Below are positions 8,571 through 16,401 of a DNA stretch of 47,386 nucleotides, piece after piece. Below the pieces are notes generated by a model. It was not told where the DNA came from. It searched no databases and was given only the letters and a program-made list of their open reading frames with translations. Every line of letters begins with the position of its first letter. The first letter of the stretch is position 1. The stretch lies in contig JANQHT010000157.1 in the NCBI GenBank assembly GCA_028282545.1, positions 1-47,386 on the forward strand. The letters are read 5' to 3'. Source of the stretch: Spirochaetales bacterium. GTDB lineage: Bacteria > Spirochaetota > Spirochaetia > DSM-27196 > Alkalispirochaetaceae. The position numbers and the translations under genes were made by a program.

Positions 8571-9350
8571 TTGTTTCAAAAAAGGGTCATCGTGTGCCTC
8601 GATGTACGGGCGGGGCAGGTAACGAAGGGAATCAAGTTCAAAGAAAACGTGGACATCGGTGATCCCGTGGAGATGGCCGCGAAGTACTACCGCGACGGTG
8701 TCGATGAACTCGTCTTCTACGATATCACCGCTTCCTCGGAGAAGCGAGGAATCATGATCGACGTGGTGGAACGCGTGGCGGAGCGGATATTTATCCCCTT
8801 CGCCGTGGGGGGGGGCATCGGTTCGCTACACGACATACGTCGCGTGATTCTGGCGGGGGCCGAAAAAGTGAGCGTCAACAGTCAGGCGGTGAGAAAACCG
8901 GAGATTATCTCGGAGGGCGCTTTGAAGTTCGGTAGCCAGTGCATCGTGCTGGGTATGGATGTTGCCGCCGATCGAGATATGCCGAGCGGCTACCGCGTTG
9001 TCATTGACGGTGGCCGAACCCCGACAGACCTCGACGCGCTCGCCTGGGCCCTCGACGCCGAACGACGGGGGGCCGGGGAGATCGTCTTGAACAGCATCGA
9101 CGCCGACGGGACGCGGGACGGCTACGACCTTACCGCGACGCGTATGATCTCGGAAGCGGTTGGGATACCGGTGGTCGCTTCCGGCGGTGCGGGCACACCG
9201 GAGCACCTCCGGGCCGTCCTGGTCGAGGGACGAGCGGACGCCGCCCTGGTGGCCAGCATGGTTCACTACGGTGACTACACCGTTGACTCCATCAAGACGG
9301 ACCTGAACACCGCAGGCGTTCCAATACGCCTTGACCATCGAAAACGGTAA
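8571..9350 (+). CDS. hisF: Imidazole glycerol phosphate synthase, cyclase subunit
   Basis: TIM-barrel cyclase that makes imidazole glycerol phosphate and AICAR from PRFAR using ammonia from HisH. The two catalytic aspartates fall at the canonical numbers: Asp11 in CLDVRAG and Asp130 in LGMDVA. The phosphate-binding loops FAVGGGIGS and VVASGGAGT are also present. The start is TTG 8571, one base after the hisH stop, with GGAGG at 8560-8564 as ribosome site; a longer frame upstream is only hisH read in another frame. At 259 residues it is full length. With hisH it forms the HisHF complex; the intact HisF catalytic pair argues for histidine synthesis rather than an O-antigen amidotransfer role. 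Confidence 0.95.
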   Translation: MFQKRVIVCLDVRAGQVTKGIKFKENVDIGDPVEMAAKYYRDGVDELVFYDITASSEKRGIMIDVVERVAERIFIPFAVGGGIGSLHDIRRVILAGAEKVSVNSQAVRKPEIISEGALKFGSQCIVLGMDVAADRDMPSGYRVVIDGGRTPTDLDALAWALDAERRGAGEIVLNSIDADGTRDGYDLTATRMISEAVGIPVVASGGAGTPEHLRAVLVEGRADAALVASMVHYGDYTVDSIKTDLNTAGVPIRLDHRKR

Positions 9351-9357
9351 CTTTTAG

Positions 9358-9515
9358 GGCAGTTCGCATGGTGGAGATCACATTGCCGAATGGAGGCGAA
9401 TAGCACCAGGCGCGCCCGGAAGGAAGAGCAAAACGCGTCTCTGCAGCGAAGCGAAACCAAGCGTTGTGTTCTTCCTTCCGGGCCATGTTATGTGATCTCC
9501 ACCATGCGAACTGCC
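9358..9515. repeat. Palindromic intergenic element, copy A (MITE/REP-like)
   Basis: The ends 9358-9383 and 9490-9515 are a perfect 26-bp inverted repeat. A second, inner inverted repeat (9415-9436 with 9461-9482) pairs 20 of 22 positions and closes on a loop containing CTGCAG. The core 9415-9448 matches 33 of 34 bases of 16449-16482, so the sequence is repeated in this genome. It lies between the hisF stop and the fmdB promoter and encodes nothing convincing. A folded RNA copy could act as a bidirectional terminator or stabiliser, but the repeat nature suggests a non-autonomous mobile element. No target-site duplication was evident by eye. Confidence 0.88.
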
Positions 9516-9522
9516 GGATAAC

Positions 9523-9551
9523 TTGTCCGTCCCGGGGATGATCGGTATATT
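9523..9551 (+). promoter_or_regulatory. Candidate sigma70-type promoter for the FmdB-family gene
   Basis: TTGTCC (9523-9528), a 17-bp spacer and TATATT (9546-9551). The predicted transcript start near 9558 leaves a short leader with GGAGGT at 9563-9568, suitably placed for ATG 9574. It begins 8 bp after the palindromic element ends. Consensus matching by eye only. Confidence 0.5.
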
Positions 9552-9573
9552 ATGCACAAACTGGAGGTAATGC

Positions 9574-9918
9574 ATGCCCACGTATGACTACGTATGCGAT
9601 GAGTGTGGTCACGAGTTCGACGCGTTTCAGAGTATCAAGGATGATCCACTCACCACGTGCCCCTCATGCTCCAGGAAGGCGCTTCGCCGCATCATCACCG
9701 GTGGGACCGGGGTGATCTTTCGGGGCCAGGGATTTTATGTCACCGACAGCAAGAACGGGGGAGCGGGCGCTTCCGTCAAGGCGGACAACGACAAAACCGA
9801 GACCGAGACCAAGACCAAGACCAAGACCAAGACCGAAACAAAGACCGAGACCGGTGCCGCAAAGGACACCTCCACAAAGAGTGACTCCGCCTCCACCGGC
9901 AGCAAGAAGTCAGCATAA
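9574..9918 (+). CDS. FmdB-family zinc-ribbon regulatory protein with low-complexity Thr/Lys/Glu tail
   Basis: Small zinc ribbon typical of the FmdB (CxxC_CXXC_SSSS) family: MPTYDYVCDECGHEF begins the protein, with ligands Cys8, Cys11, Cys29 and Cys32, followed by GVIFRGQGFYVTD, the conserved end of the ribbon domain. FmdB was named for regulation of formamidase; most members have no proven function. The C-terminal 50 residues are a charged, unstructured tail of alternating T-K and T-E encoded by a hexanucleotide repeat. The gene has its own candidate promoter, with GGAGGT upstream of ATG 9574. Total 114 residues. Confidence 0.9.
   Translation: MPTYDYVCDECGHEFDAFQSIKDDPLTTCPSCSRKALRRIITGGTGVIFRGQGFYVTDSKNGGAGASVKADNDKTETETKTKTKTKTETKTETGAAKDTSTKSDSASTGSKKSA
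9796..9852 (+). repeat. Hexanucleotide tandem repeat (ACCGAG/ACCAAG) inside fmdB-like gene
   Basis: Nine 6-bp units, mostly ACCGAG or ACCAAG with two one-base variants, encode the TE/TK run in the protein tail. As the unit is two codons long, slippage changes tail length without a frameshift. Confidence 0.9.
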
Positions 9919-9933
9919 AATAACGACTATATA

Positions 9934-9962
9934 TTGATTTTACTTCGCCGTCATGTTACGTT
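9934..9962 (+). promoter_or_regulatory. Candidate promoter for arsR-aroB, predicted leaderless start
   Basis: TTGATT (9934-9939), a 17-bp spacer and TACGTT (9957-9962), preceded by TG in extended -10 position. A start about 7 bases downstream falls on or next to ATG 9969, which has no Shine-Dalgarno sequence. The first mRNA base may therefore be the start codon. An ArsR operator could overlap the AT-rich stretch, but no clear dyad is seen. Confidence 0.45.
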
Positions 9963-9968
9963 ACTGCC

Positions 9969-10298
9969 ATGGACGTAGCTCGTTACGGCGAAAAAGAGAC
10001 GTGTTGCTCGCCGGAGGTCATCGACGAGTGCGCGCAAAAGCTCAAGGTTTGCGGGCACCCGATGCGGTTACGACTGCTCTGCGAGATCGCACAGGAGAAT
10101 GAGCCGTGCGTGACCGAGTTGTGGAGCTGTCTGGACCAACCGCAGCCGGTCGTGTCCCAGCATCTGGCGGTGTTGAAGCAGAAAGGCGTGGTTGCCAGCG
10201 AGGTTCGGGGGAACCGGCGTATCTACTCCATCGTTGACCCCCTGGTCCGCACCATCATTGAATCGCTCGTTCAATGGAACTCGAACGGTTCGACCTAG
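9969..10298 (+). CDS. ArsR/SmtB-family winged-helix transcriptional regulator
   Basis: A 109-residue dimeric DNA-binding repressor family member. Visible are the start of the winged helix (KLKVCGHPMRLRLLCEI), a recognition-helix region QPQPVVSQHLAVLKQKGVV and the wing EVRGNRRIYSI. It is cysteine-rich: CC near residue 12, and further Cys at about 21, 28, 38, 47 and 54. Metal or thiol sensing is possible, but the classic CVCDLC metal site of ArsR is replaced by PCVTELWSCL, so the ligand cannot be named. ATG 9969 has no ribosome site and is probably leaderless. The gene overlaps aroB by 25 bp, suggesting translational coupling. Confidence 0.88.
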   Translation: MDVARYGEKETCCSPEVIDECAQKLKVCGHPMRLRLLCEIAQENEPCVTELWSCLDQPQPVVSQHLAVLKQKGVVASEVRGNRRIYSIVDPLVRTIIESLVQWNSNGST

Positions 10299-11305
10299 GC
10301 GGTCGGCACTCGGTCGTATCACTGACGACCCGGGCGGAAGCGCTTCGCTCGCCGGATCGCCGTTCGACCATAATCGCCGACGAAAACACCCGCGGGCTCG
10401 TTCCCGAGACGGACCAGGATCGCCTGATCGTGGTTCCCGCCGGTGAGCGGTGCAAGAGCTTCGCCGTTGCCCGGGATGTCATTACCTCTCTGATCGATCG
10501 ACAATTCACCCGATCGGCCCGTATCATCGGGTTCGGGGGCGGTGCCGTCACCGATCTTGCCGCGTTTGTCGGTAGCGTGTTCCTCCGCGGGATCGATGTC
10601 GTACTGGTACCCACATCGCTGCTCGCGATGGTGGACGCGGCGATCGGTGGAAAAACGGGGATCAACGCCGCGTCATTCAAGAACATGGTCGGGACGTTCT
10701 ACTCCGCGTCGGAAGTCCGAATTGTACCGGACCTGTTGGAAACGCTCCCGGAGGACGAGTACAAGAGCGGCCTCGCGGAAGTCATCAAGGCGGCTCTGCT
10801 GGGAGACGCGGAGCTGCTGGATCGGCTGGAAAGCGGCCGCGGGGAGATCCTGCGGCGCGAAACACCGCTGGTAACGGAAATAGTCAGGGCGGCGATCCGA
10901 GTCAAGATTCGTCACGTTCTGGACGACTACATGGAAGCCGGTGTTCGCGCCCATCTCAACTTGGGACACACCTTTGCCCACGCTCTCGAGTCGGTTGCCG
11001 GCTTTGGTACCATCTCCCACGGGGCCGCTGTCGCCTGGGGTATCAATCGGGCGCTTCACGCCGGCGTGCGCACCGGAGTGACCGACCCGGAGTACGCCGC
11101 GCGTGTCCGTACCCTGCTGAAACGATACGGTTACGAACTCGACTACCCCGACATCGATACCGGGGCCCTGATTGCCGCGATGGCGGGCGACAAGAAGCGC
11201 AACGATGCGGGACTCCGATTCGTTCTGCAGAAGAACGCCCTCGATACGTTCGTCGGTGCGCTCGATGAAACTACCCTCGTGGAAACGCTCGAATTGCCGG
11301 CGTGA
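10274..11305 (+). CDS. aroB: 3-dehydroquinate synthase
   Basis: Second step of the shikimate pathway: DAHP to 3-dehydroquinate, NAD- and metal-dependent. Family motifs are present: GFGGGAVTDLAAFVGS (NAD site, from residue 87), TSLLAMVDAAIGGKTGIN (114-131), and the metal ligands Glu169 (GLAEVIK), His232 (NLGHTFAHALE) and His249. Length 343 residues is normal. The start ATG lies inside arsR, 25 bp before its stop. No other in-frame start follows before the first beta strand and no Shine-Dalgarno is visible, so it probably relies on coupling. No other aro genes are nearby. Sugar-cyclising relatives (2-deoxy-scyllo-inosose synthases) are less likely. Confidence 0.94.
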   Translation: MELERFDLGGRHSVVSLTTRAEALRSPDRRSTIIADENTRGLVPETDQDRLIVVPAGERCKSFAVARDVITSLIDRQFTRSARIIGFGGGAVTDLAAFVGSVFLRGIDVVLVPTSLLAMVDAAIGGKTGINAASFKNMVGTFYSASEVRIVPDLLETLPEDEYKSGLAEVIKAALLGDAELLDRLESGRGEILRRETPLVTEIVRAAIRVKIRHVLDDYMEAGVRAHLNLGHTFAHALESVAGFGTISHGAAVAWGINRALHAGVRTGVTDPEYAARVRTLLKRYGYELDYPDIDTGALIAAMAGDKKRNDAGLRFVLQKNALDTFVGALDETTLVETLELPA

Positions 11306-11334
11306 ACGGTGTATAGTCAGGAATGGAGGTGGTC

Positions 11335-12351
11335 ATGAACGGTAACCGAATCATCGCAGTGTTCCTGCTGCTAATGCTCCCCGCCGCGGCGCTCCTTGCC
11401 CAGGAGGTTATTTTCACGACGGGCGGATCGCTTGGATCGGGTGACAAGACCGACGCGAGTGGAAACTATGAAGACGTCTACCGGGTCCGCGTAGAAGAGG
11501 GCGTCCTGATCGAGGTACTTGCCCGGTCTGAATCGATGGATACCCAGATCAATGCCATCCTTCCCGATGGGTCAACGGTGTACAACGACGACTACCAGGG
11601 GTACAACGCGGGGTTTGCCCGTATCATGCCCGATTCCGGACAGTTGGAGCTTTCCGTGTCGTCCCTGTTCGGTGACGAAGAGGGCCAATATGAACTGGTT
11701 GTCTCGGAACTTCCGCCGCCACGGGAGATCGTCCTCGACTCGGAGGTGCAGGGAACGTTCGGAAAACCGGGCGGACGCTCGCGCCGCGCAGACCGGTACA
11801 TCCTGTACGGGACCGCGGATACGCGTGTAATGGTTGAACTCCGGTCCGACGATTTCGACGCATTCCTGGAGATAGAAGACAACCTCGGAAACCAGGACTA
11901 CAACGACGACGGCGCCGGGGATTTGAATTCGCGCCTCTCCTTCCAGTTCTACGAGGACGGATACGCGATGATCACCGCTACGAGCATTGACGGCGAATCG
12001 ATCGGAACGTACTCGCTCATCGTCTCCGGCGGCGCCCAGAACGTCATCGCCGAGTTCACCGGCGAACTGGATCCCGGCGACGCTCGTGCCTACGACGGAA
12101 CGGTGTACGACGTCTACGAGTACGAAGGCGTCGCCGGCACGACGGTCAGCTTCCTCCTTGAATCGAACGACTTCGATGCCCGCGTCTTCCTCGGCAACGT
12201 GGACGGTTCGAATCTCGGGAGCGATGACGACAGCGGCGGCGGTTCCAACAGTCTGCTCAGCGTGGTCCTCCCGGAAACGGGCACGTATCGTATTTACGTC
12301 ACGGCGTTCTTCGACGAACTGGGAGACTACACACTCCAGATCCTGGAGTAG
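11335..12351 (+). CDS. Secreted protein with three PPC-like beta-sandwich repeats
   Basis: ATG 11335 gives a clean Sec signal (MNGNRIIAVFLLLMLPAAALLAQ, cut after the LLA/Q region) and has GGAGGT just upstream; ATG 11323 is within that ribosome site and is rejected. The mature 315 residues contain three similar domains of about 100 residues, each with a YxVxVxxGxxxxVxLxSxxFDAxLxL-like pattern and ending in GxYxLxV (GQYELVV, GTYSLIV, GTYRIYVT and GDYTLQIL). This resembles the bacterial pre-peptidase C-terminal (PPC) domain, normally an appendage of secreted proteases, but no protease domain is present. Asp-rich loops (NDDG, SDDDSGG) could bind calcium. It follows aroB by 29 bp. Confidence 0.8.
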   Translation: MNGNRIIAVFLLLMLPAAALLAQEVIFTTGGSLGSGDKTDASGNYEDVYRVRVEEGVLIEVLARSESMDTQINAILPDGSTVYNDDYQGYNAGFARIMPDSGQLELSVSSLFGDEEGQYELVVSELPPPREIVLDSEVQGTFGKPGGRSRRADRYILYGTADTRVMVELRSDDFDAFLEIEDNLGNQDYNDDGAGDLNSRLSFQFYEDGYAMITATSIDGESIGTYSLIVSGGAQNVIAEFTGELDPGDARAYDGTVYDVYEYEGVAGTTVSFLLESNDFDARVFLGNVDGSNLGSDDDSGGGSNSLLSVVLPETGTYRIYVTAFFDELGDYTLQILE

Positions 12352-12370
12352 GCGCCTCCTGTGAGTGCGA

Positions 12371-12450
12371 CCCCCGCGCTTACTCCTTAGCGCGGGAACA
12401 GCGCGTACTCATTCGCGCGGAAACCCCCGCGCTTATTTACTAGCGCGACA
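12371..12450. repeat. Second array of the ~27-bp hairpin repeat, three units
   Basis: Three imperfect units starting near 12375, 12402 and 12428. The first forms the perfect stem CCCGCGC/GCGCGGG (12373-12379 with 12390-12396); the others form shorter CGCGC stems. Rotated to start at CGCGC, units align with those at 7025-7105 (CGCGCYTA ... GCGCG ... GGAAA pattern, 26-27 bp). It lies between two convergent genes, so it may insulate or terminate, although no T-tract follows the stems. Confidence 0.7.
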
Positions 12451-12460
12451 CCTTCAGCTC

Positions 12461-15031
12461 CTATTCGTCGTCGCGCTCGATGATCTCGGCGAGTCTTCGG
12501 TACGCCCTGTTGATCGCTTCGACGACGTTCCCTGTCGGTTGTTCGTCGAGATCGTCCGCGATCTGTTCCAGCGTCGCCAAGCTTTCGTGAACCGCCGTGT
12601 AGAAATGGCGGGTCGGTTTGAACCAGTATTGCCCTGCGGGGTTGCTGTAGAGCGCCAGGAAACCCAACTGGGGGCCGGACTTGCGCGCCGGAACCACGTC
12701 GAGGATCCGGTCCAGGTGGCCCGTGAGCTCCTGAAGGTTCTTGTCCGTGAACCGCCGGTGGTCCGGCCATCCTCCGCGAACCTCCAGGTGCTCGGGAAGG
12801 TGAGACGCCGCGCGTAGGACGGTCCCGAGCCGTTCTCCGTCCATGATAGTGCGGCCACCCAGTTCGATCCGCGCCCTCAGGGCGCGCTGGTTCGACGGGA
12901 CGGGCGGTACACGATTCCGGACGAGTCTGCTCAGGCGCTCCCAGGGCAGGACGACGATCTTCTTCTTGCCCTTGTACGGAACGATTTCAAAGGAGGTCCC
13001 GCCGATTCTTATCTGCCACGTGGTGTCGCGTCCGGCGGTACGACCGCCGGACGCGCGACTGCCCTGGCCCGCACCGGGGTCGTGTGTTCCCCGGGCACGT
13101 CGCCTCTCTCCGGCGGCGAGACCCTCGAACAGTTCGACCGAGACCTTTCTCAGCCAGGATCGCTCCAGGGGTGACACGGATCGAGCGTAGGTGCGGCTCG
13201 TCCGCACGATCTCGCCGGCCACGATGAAGTCCGGCGTCGCGCGAAACATCACCGACCCGGGATGGATCATGATGCGCTCCGCGGTGAGACTTTGATAGAC
13301 GCCGCGCCCGGTATGGGCGCACACGAACTGCAGGAGACCCCGGGCGATTGCGATGAGGTAGTCCGCCCGGGGGCCGCCGGAGATGAGGGGGATTCCCATG
13401 TCCGAAACGATCTGCCCCAACTGCTCTTTCACGTTAGCGATTTCCGCCATCATCCGGGGATCGAGGTACCGGGAATCGCAGAACCGCTCCTTGTGTTCGG
13501 CGGTACTGTACGCCGCAAAGAGGCGCAGGTAGCTGACAAAATCACCAAGGTCATCGCGGTATCGATGGTGCGCCTTCCTCGCCTGGATCTCCTCCCCCTG
13601 GGGCAGGAGGAAGGGGTTCTGGGAGGTCAGGAACGATACGGCGGTCAGCACCTCGTCCATGACGTCCGGGTACTCTCGAATCGCCTCCACCAGGATGCGC
13701 GAATGGCGAGGGAGCAGGGGGAAGCGAACCATCATCTCGCCGATTGCGGTGAGCGCCCGATCCTCGTCCAGAGCGTCCATCATGCGCAACGTGTGTACCG
13801 CGGCCCGTATATTCCCGGTGCCCGGAGACGAGATGAAGTCAAACTCCTCGAAGTCCCGGATACCCAGTTCCGCCATCCTGAGCACCACCTCGGAAAGGTC
13901 GGTGCGATAGATCTCCTCCGTCGAGAAGAGCGGACGCGCCTCGAAGTCGCGTTTGCCGTACAGGCGGTAGCATCGTCCGGGCCGGGTTCGCCCCGCGCGA
14001 CCCCGGCGCTGGTTGGCGCTCGCCTTGGAGATGGGACCTTCCACGAGGGCCGACGTGTAGGTACGGGGGTTGTAGAAGTTCGTCTTTGCCTTCCCGCTGT
14101 CGATAACCGCCGTGACGCCGTCGATAGTGATGCTCGTCTCGGCGATATTGGTGGCGACGACCACTTTTTTCTTCCCCTTCGGCGCCGGCGGGAAGACCTC
14201 GTCCTGCTCTTCCTTGCTCAGGCGTCCGTAGAGGGGCAGGATGTGGAGCGCCTCCCTGATCGGAAGCGAGTAGAGTTCGACGATACAGTCCTTGATCGCC
14301 TTTTCACCCGGGAGGAAGACGAGGATGTCCCCCGGGAATCGTTCCTCCACCAGTTTCCCGATGGTTGACACGATCCGTCCGATCAGCGCGTCGTATTCCA
14401 GCGATTGCGTTTCGCGTTCGCTCCACCGTTCACCCTGGACGGGGTCCGGCGCTTTCGGCGAGTCGTAGATAACCTGCACCGGGTACATGGGCGTCTCGAT
14501 GCGGACCACGGGACAGTGGTCAAAGTACTCGCTGAAGACTTCGGCGTTTATCGTCGCCGATGAGATGATCAGGTAGAGATCGTCCCGAAGCTCCAGCGCC
14601 CGTTTGATCAGGCCCAGGACAAAATCGATGTTCAGGCTTCGCTCGTGGGCCTCGTCCACGATCATGACCGAGTAGGCCGACAGGCGCTCGTCCGACTTGA
14701 TCTCCTGCAGGAGAATACCGTCGGTCATGATCTTGATCCGCGTATCGGGGCCGGTGTGGTCGTAAAACCGCATCTTGTAGCCCACCATATCCGGCACCTG
14801 GACGTTCAGTTGACGCGCGACAAACTCACACACCGACACGGCCGCAATCCGGCGGGGCTGCGTCACCCCGATACGGCCCGATTCGGAGAAGCCCGCCTCG
14901 TGCAGGATCACCGGCAGTTGTGTCGTTTTGCCGCTGCCGGTGGGGCTTTCTACGACGATGACGCGGTGACGCGTGAGCGATTCGACGATCGTGGTGCGGT
15001 GCAGGTATACGGGGAGTTCGCGCGGGTTCAT
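12461..15031 (-). CDS. hrpA: DEAH-box ATP-dependent RNA helicase (HrpA-like)
   Basis: RNA helicase superfamily 2. Motifs in order: SPTGSGKTTQLP (Walker A), TQPRRIAA (Ia), DEAHERS (II), SSATI (III), VATNIAETSITI (V) and QRRGRAGRTRPG (VI), then the HA2/ratchet region. HrpA-type enzymes act on mRNA and on stalled ribosomes. At 856 residues it is much shorter than E. coli HrpA (about 1300), lacking most of the C-terminal extension. Instead it carries a roughly 200-residue tail with a basic low-complexity linker (GERRRARGTHDPGAGQG). ATG overlaps the hisS stop as ATGA, so hisS-hrpA are one unit. HrpB is less likely because of the HrpA-like motif V/VI spacing; this is family resemblance, not a phylogeny. 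Confidence 0.9.
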   Translation of the reverse strand: MNPRELPVYLHRTTIVESLTRHRVIVVESPTGSGKTTQLPVILHEAGFSESGRIGVTQPRRIAAVSVCEFVARQLNVQVPDMVGYKMRFYDHTGPDTRIKIMTDGILLQEIKSDERLSAYSVMIVDEAHERSLNIDFVLGLIKRALELRDDLYLIISSATINAEVFSEYFDHCPVVRIETPMYPVQVIYDSPKAPDPVQGERWSERETQSLEYDALIGRIVSTIGKLVEERFPGDILVFLPGEKAIKDCIVELYSLPIREALHILPLYGRLSKEEQDEVFPPAPKGKKKVVVATNIAETSITIDGVTAVIDSGKAKTNFYNPRTYTSALVEGPISKASANQRRGRAGRTRPGRCYRLYGKRDFEARPLFSTEEIYRTDLSEVVLRMAELGIRDFEEFDFISSPGTGNIRAAVHTLRMMDALDEDRALTAIGEMMVRFPLLPRHSRILVEAIREYPDVMDEVLTAVSFLTSQNPFLLPQGEEIQARKAHHRYRDDLGDFVSYLRLFAAYSTAEHKERFCDSRYLDPRMMAEIANVKEQLGQIVSDMGIPLISGGPRADYLIAIARGLLQFVCAHTGRGVYQSLTAERIMIHPGSVMFRATPDFIVAGEIVRTSRTYARSVSPLERSWLRKVSVELFEGLAAGERRRARGTHDPGAGQGSRASGGRTAGRDTTWQIRIGGTSFEIVPYKGKKKIVVLPWERLSRLVRNRVPPVPSNQRALRARIELGGRTIMDGERLGTVLRAASHLPEHLEVRGGWPDHRRFTDKNLQELTGHLDRILDVVPARKSGPQLGFLALYSNPAGQYWFKPTRHFYTAVHESLATLEQIADDLDEQPTGNVVEAINRAYRRLAEIIERDDE

Positions 15032-16320
15032 TTCCTCACGGTTTCTACCACCTGTTCGATGGTTCTCCGCTCGATATTCTCTCTCGTTTCCAGGCGGCGG
15101 AGGTTGACTACGCCCTCGCGCCGTTCGTCTTCTCCGCAGACTATCGCATAGGGGATTCCCGACCGCTCGGCGTAGGCGAACTGCTGACCCAGTTTGCGCG
15201 CTTCCGGGTACACCTCGGAGCGAATTCCAGCGGCGCGCAGTTGTTTCGCCAGGACGTGGTAATGGGCTATCAGGTCCGGAGATTGCATCGTCACCAAGAC
15301 GTCCGCGGATGAAGCCGTGTCCGGGAGCCCCTGTAGTTCTCCGAGTGCCGCGATCAACCGGTCAAGTCCGATCGAGGCGCCCACGCCGGGCATCGCCTGC
15401 TTGCTGTACAGAAGCACCAAGTCGTCATAGCGACCACCGGAGCAGACGGACCCGATGCTTTCAATGCCCCCGAGGAACGTCTCGAAGACCACGCCGGTGT
15501 AGTAGTCCAGGCCGCGTGTAATGGACGGGTCAAGACGGACACTTTCCGCAACGCCGGTGGCGGCCGCGAGTTCACCGATCGCCCGGAGGCGTTCCGTGTC
15601 GGGGCCGGCACCGCCCGCGAGGTCCACCATTTGCCCCAGGACCGTTTCGTAGGGACCCTCGGCGCCGATGTACGCCAGGATGCGTTCCGCCGCCGCCGCG
15701 GGGATGCGCTCCGCCAGGGCCGCCGCCGTTTGGTCCCGGCCCACCTTGCGCACCTTGTCCACGGTTCGAAGGACGTATTCACTCTCCCCGCGGATGCCGA
15801 GGCCGTCCAGGAAGCGATTGAAGAGACCCCGGTGTGAGACGTGAATGGTGATGTCCCGCGCGCCCAGGTTTGAAAGGGCGGCGTGAATCATGAGGAGGAT
15901 CTCGAAATCGGTCGACACGGCGTCGGGGCCGACGGCGTCGAAATCGCACTGGAAGAACTCGCGATACCGGCCGCGCTGGGTATTTTCGCCGCGAAATACC
16001 TTGCCGATGTGATAGCGCTTGAAGGGCAGCGCCAATTCGCCCCGGTTGGCCGCCAGGAAGCGGGCAAAGGGAACGGTCAGGTCAAAGCGCATCGCAACGT
16101 CACGTCCTCCGTGGTCGGTGAAACGGTAGACTTGTTTGTCCGTCTCGCCGCCGCCCTTTCCGAGCAACACTTCCGCGTATTCGAGTATCGGGGTGTCGAT
16201 CGGGACAAACCCGAATCGCGAGAAGGTATCCTCCAGCCTGTGCACCAGCCGTTTTTTGTGAATCTCCTGGTGCGGCAGGGAATCGCGAAATCCCTTGAGC
16301 ACGCGCGGTTCGATGAGCAT
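15028..16320 (-). CDS. hisS: Histidyl-tRNA synthetase
   Basis: Class II synthetase charging tRNA-His. Visible are the N-terminal GFRD element, motif 1 region GFVPIDTPILEYAEVLLGKGG, motif 2 YHIGKVFRGENTQRGRYREFFQ, the HisRS-specific TRGLDYYTGVVFE and CSGGRYDDL, motif 3 GVGASIGLDRL, and the C-terminal anticodon-binding domain. At 430 residues it is a regular length. ATG 16320 begins MLIEPRVLKGFRD, as expected. The predicted -10 box lies only 5 bp upstream, implying a leaderless message. It is the first gene of the hisS-hrpA unit and diverges from rnz across the palindromic element copy B. Confidence 0.97.
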   Translation of the reverse strand: MLIEPRVLKGFRDSLPHQEIHKKRLVHRLEDTFSRFGFVPIDTPILEYAEVLLGKGGGETDKQVYRFTDHGGRDVAMRFDLTVPFARFLAANRGELALPFKRYHIGKVFRGENTQRGRYREFFQCDFDAVGPDAVSTDFEILLMIHAALSNLGARDITIHVSHRGLFNRFLDGLGIRGESEYVLRTVDKVRKVGRDQTAAALAERIPAAAAERILAYIGAEGPYETVLGQMVDLAGGAGPDTERLRAIGELAAATGVAESVRLDPSITRGLDYYTGVVFETFLGGIESIGSVCSGGRYDDLVLLYSKQAMPGVGASIGLDRLIAALGELQGLPDTASSADVLVTMQSPDLIAHYHVLAKQLRAAGIRSEVYPEARKLGQQFAYAERSGIPYAIVCGEDERREGVVNLRRLETRENIERRTIEQVVETVRK

Positions 16321-16325
16321 TGCCC

Positions 16326-16355
16326 ATAGTCACGCAGATCCACGGTTTTGTTCAA
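16326..16355 (-). promoter_or_regulatory. Candidate promoter for hisS-hrpA, predicted leaderless
   Basis: On the minus strand: TTGAAC (16350-16355), an 18-bp spacer and GACTAT (16326-16331). The expected start falls on the hisS ATG (16320). There is no Shine-Dalgarno in the remaining bases. The -10 match is modest, so this is tentative. Confidence 0.35.
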
Positions 16356-16401
16356 CAGCATTTTTCAGTATGGACGGCGGGCGATGAGCCTTCCGACGAC
16401 G

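Noticed and set aside
7958..9350. hisH-hisF as an O-antigen amidotransferase pair (WbpG/H-like)
   Set aside because: HisF keeps Asp11 and Asp130, and no sugar-biosynthesis genes are adjacent; histidine synthesis is the simpler reading.
9292..9486. Small minus-strand frames across element copy A, and a similar one at 16352-16579 in copy B
   Set aside because: They share a peptide only because the element is repeated; frames are short, cross palindromic arms and lack ribosome sites.
12390..12450. Hairpins as standard intrinsic terminators for the convergent genes
   Set aside because: Stems are GC-rich but no run of T follows in either direction.
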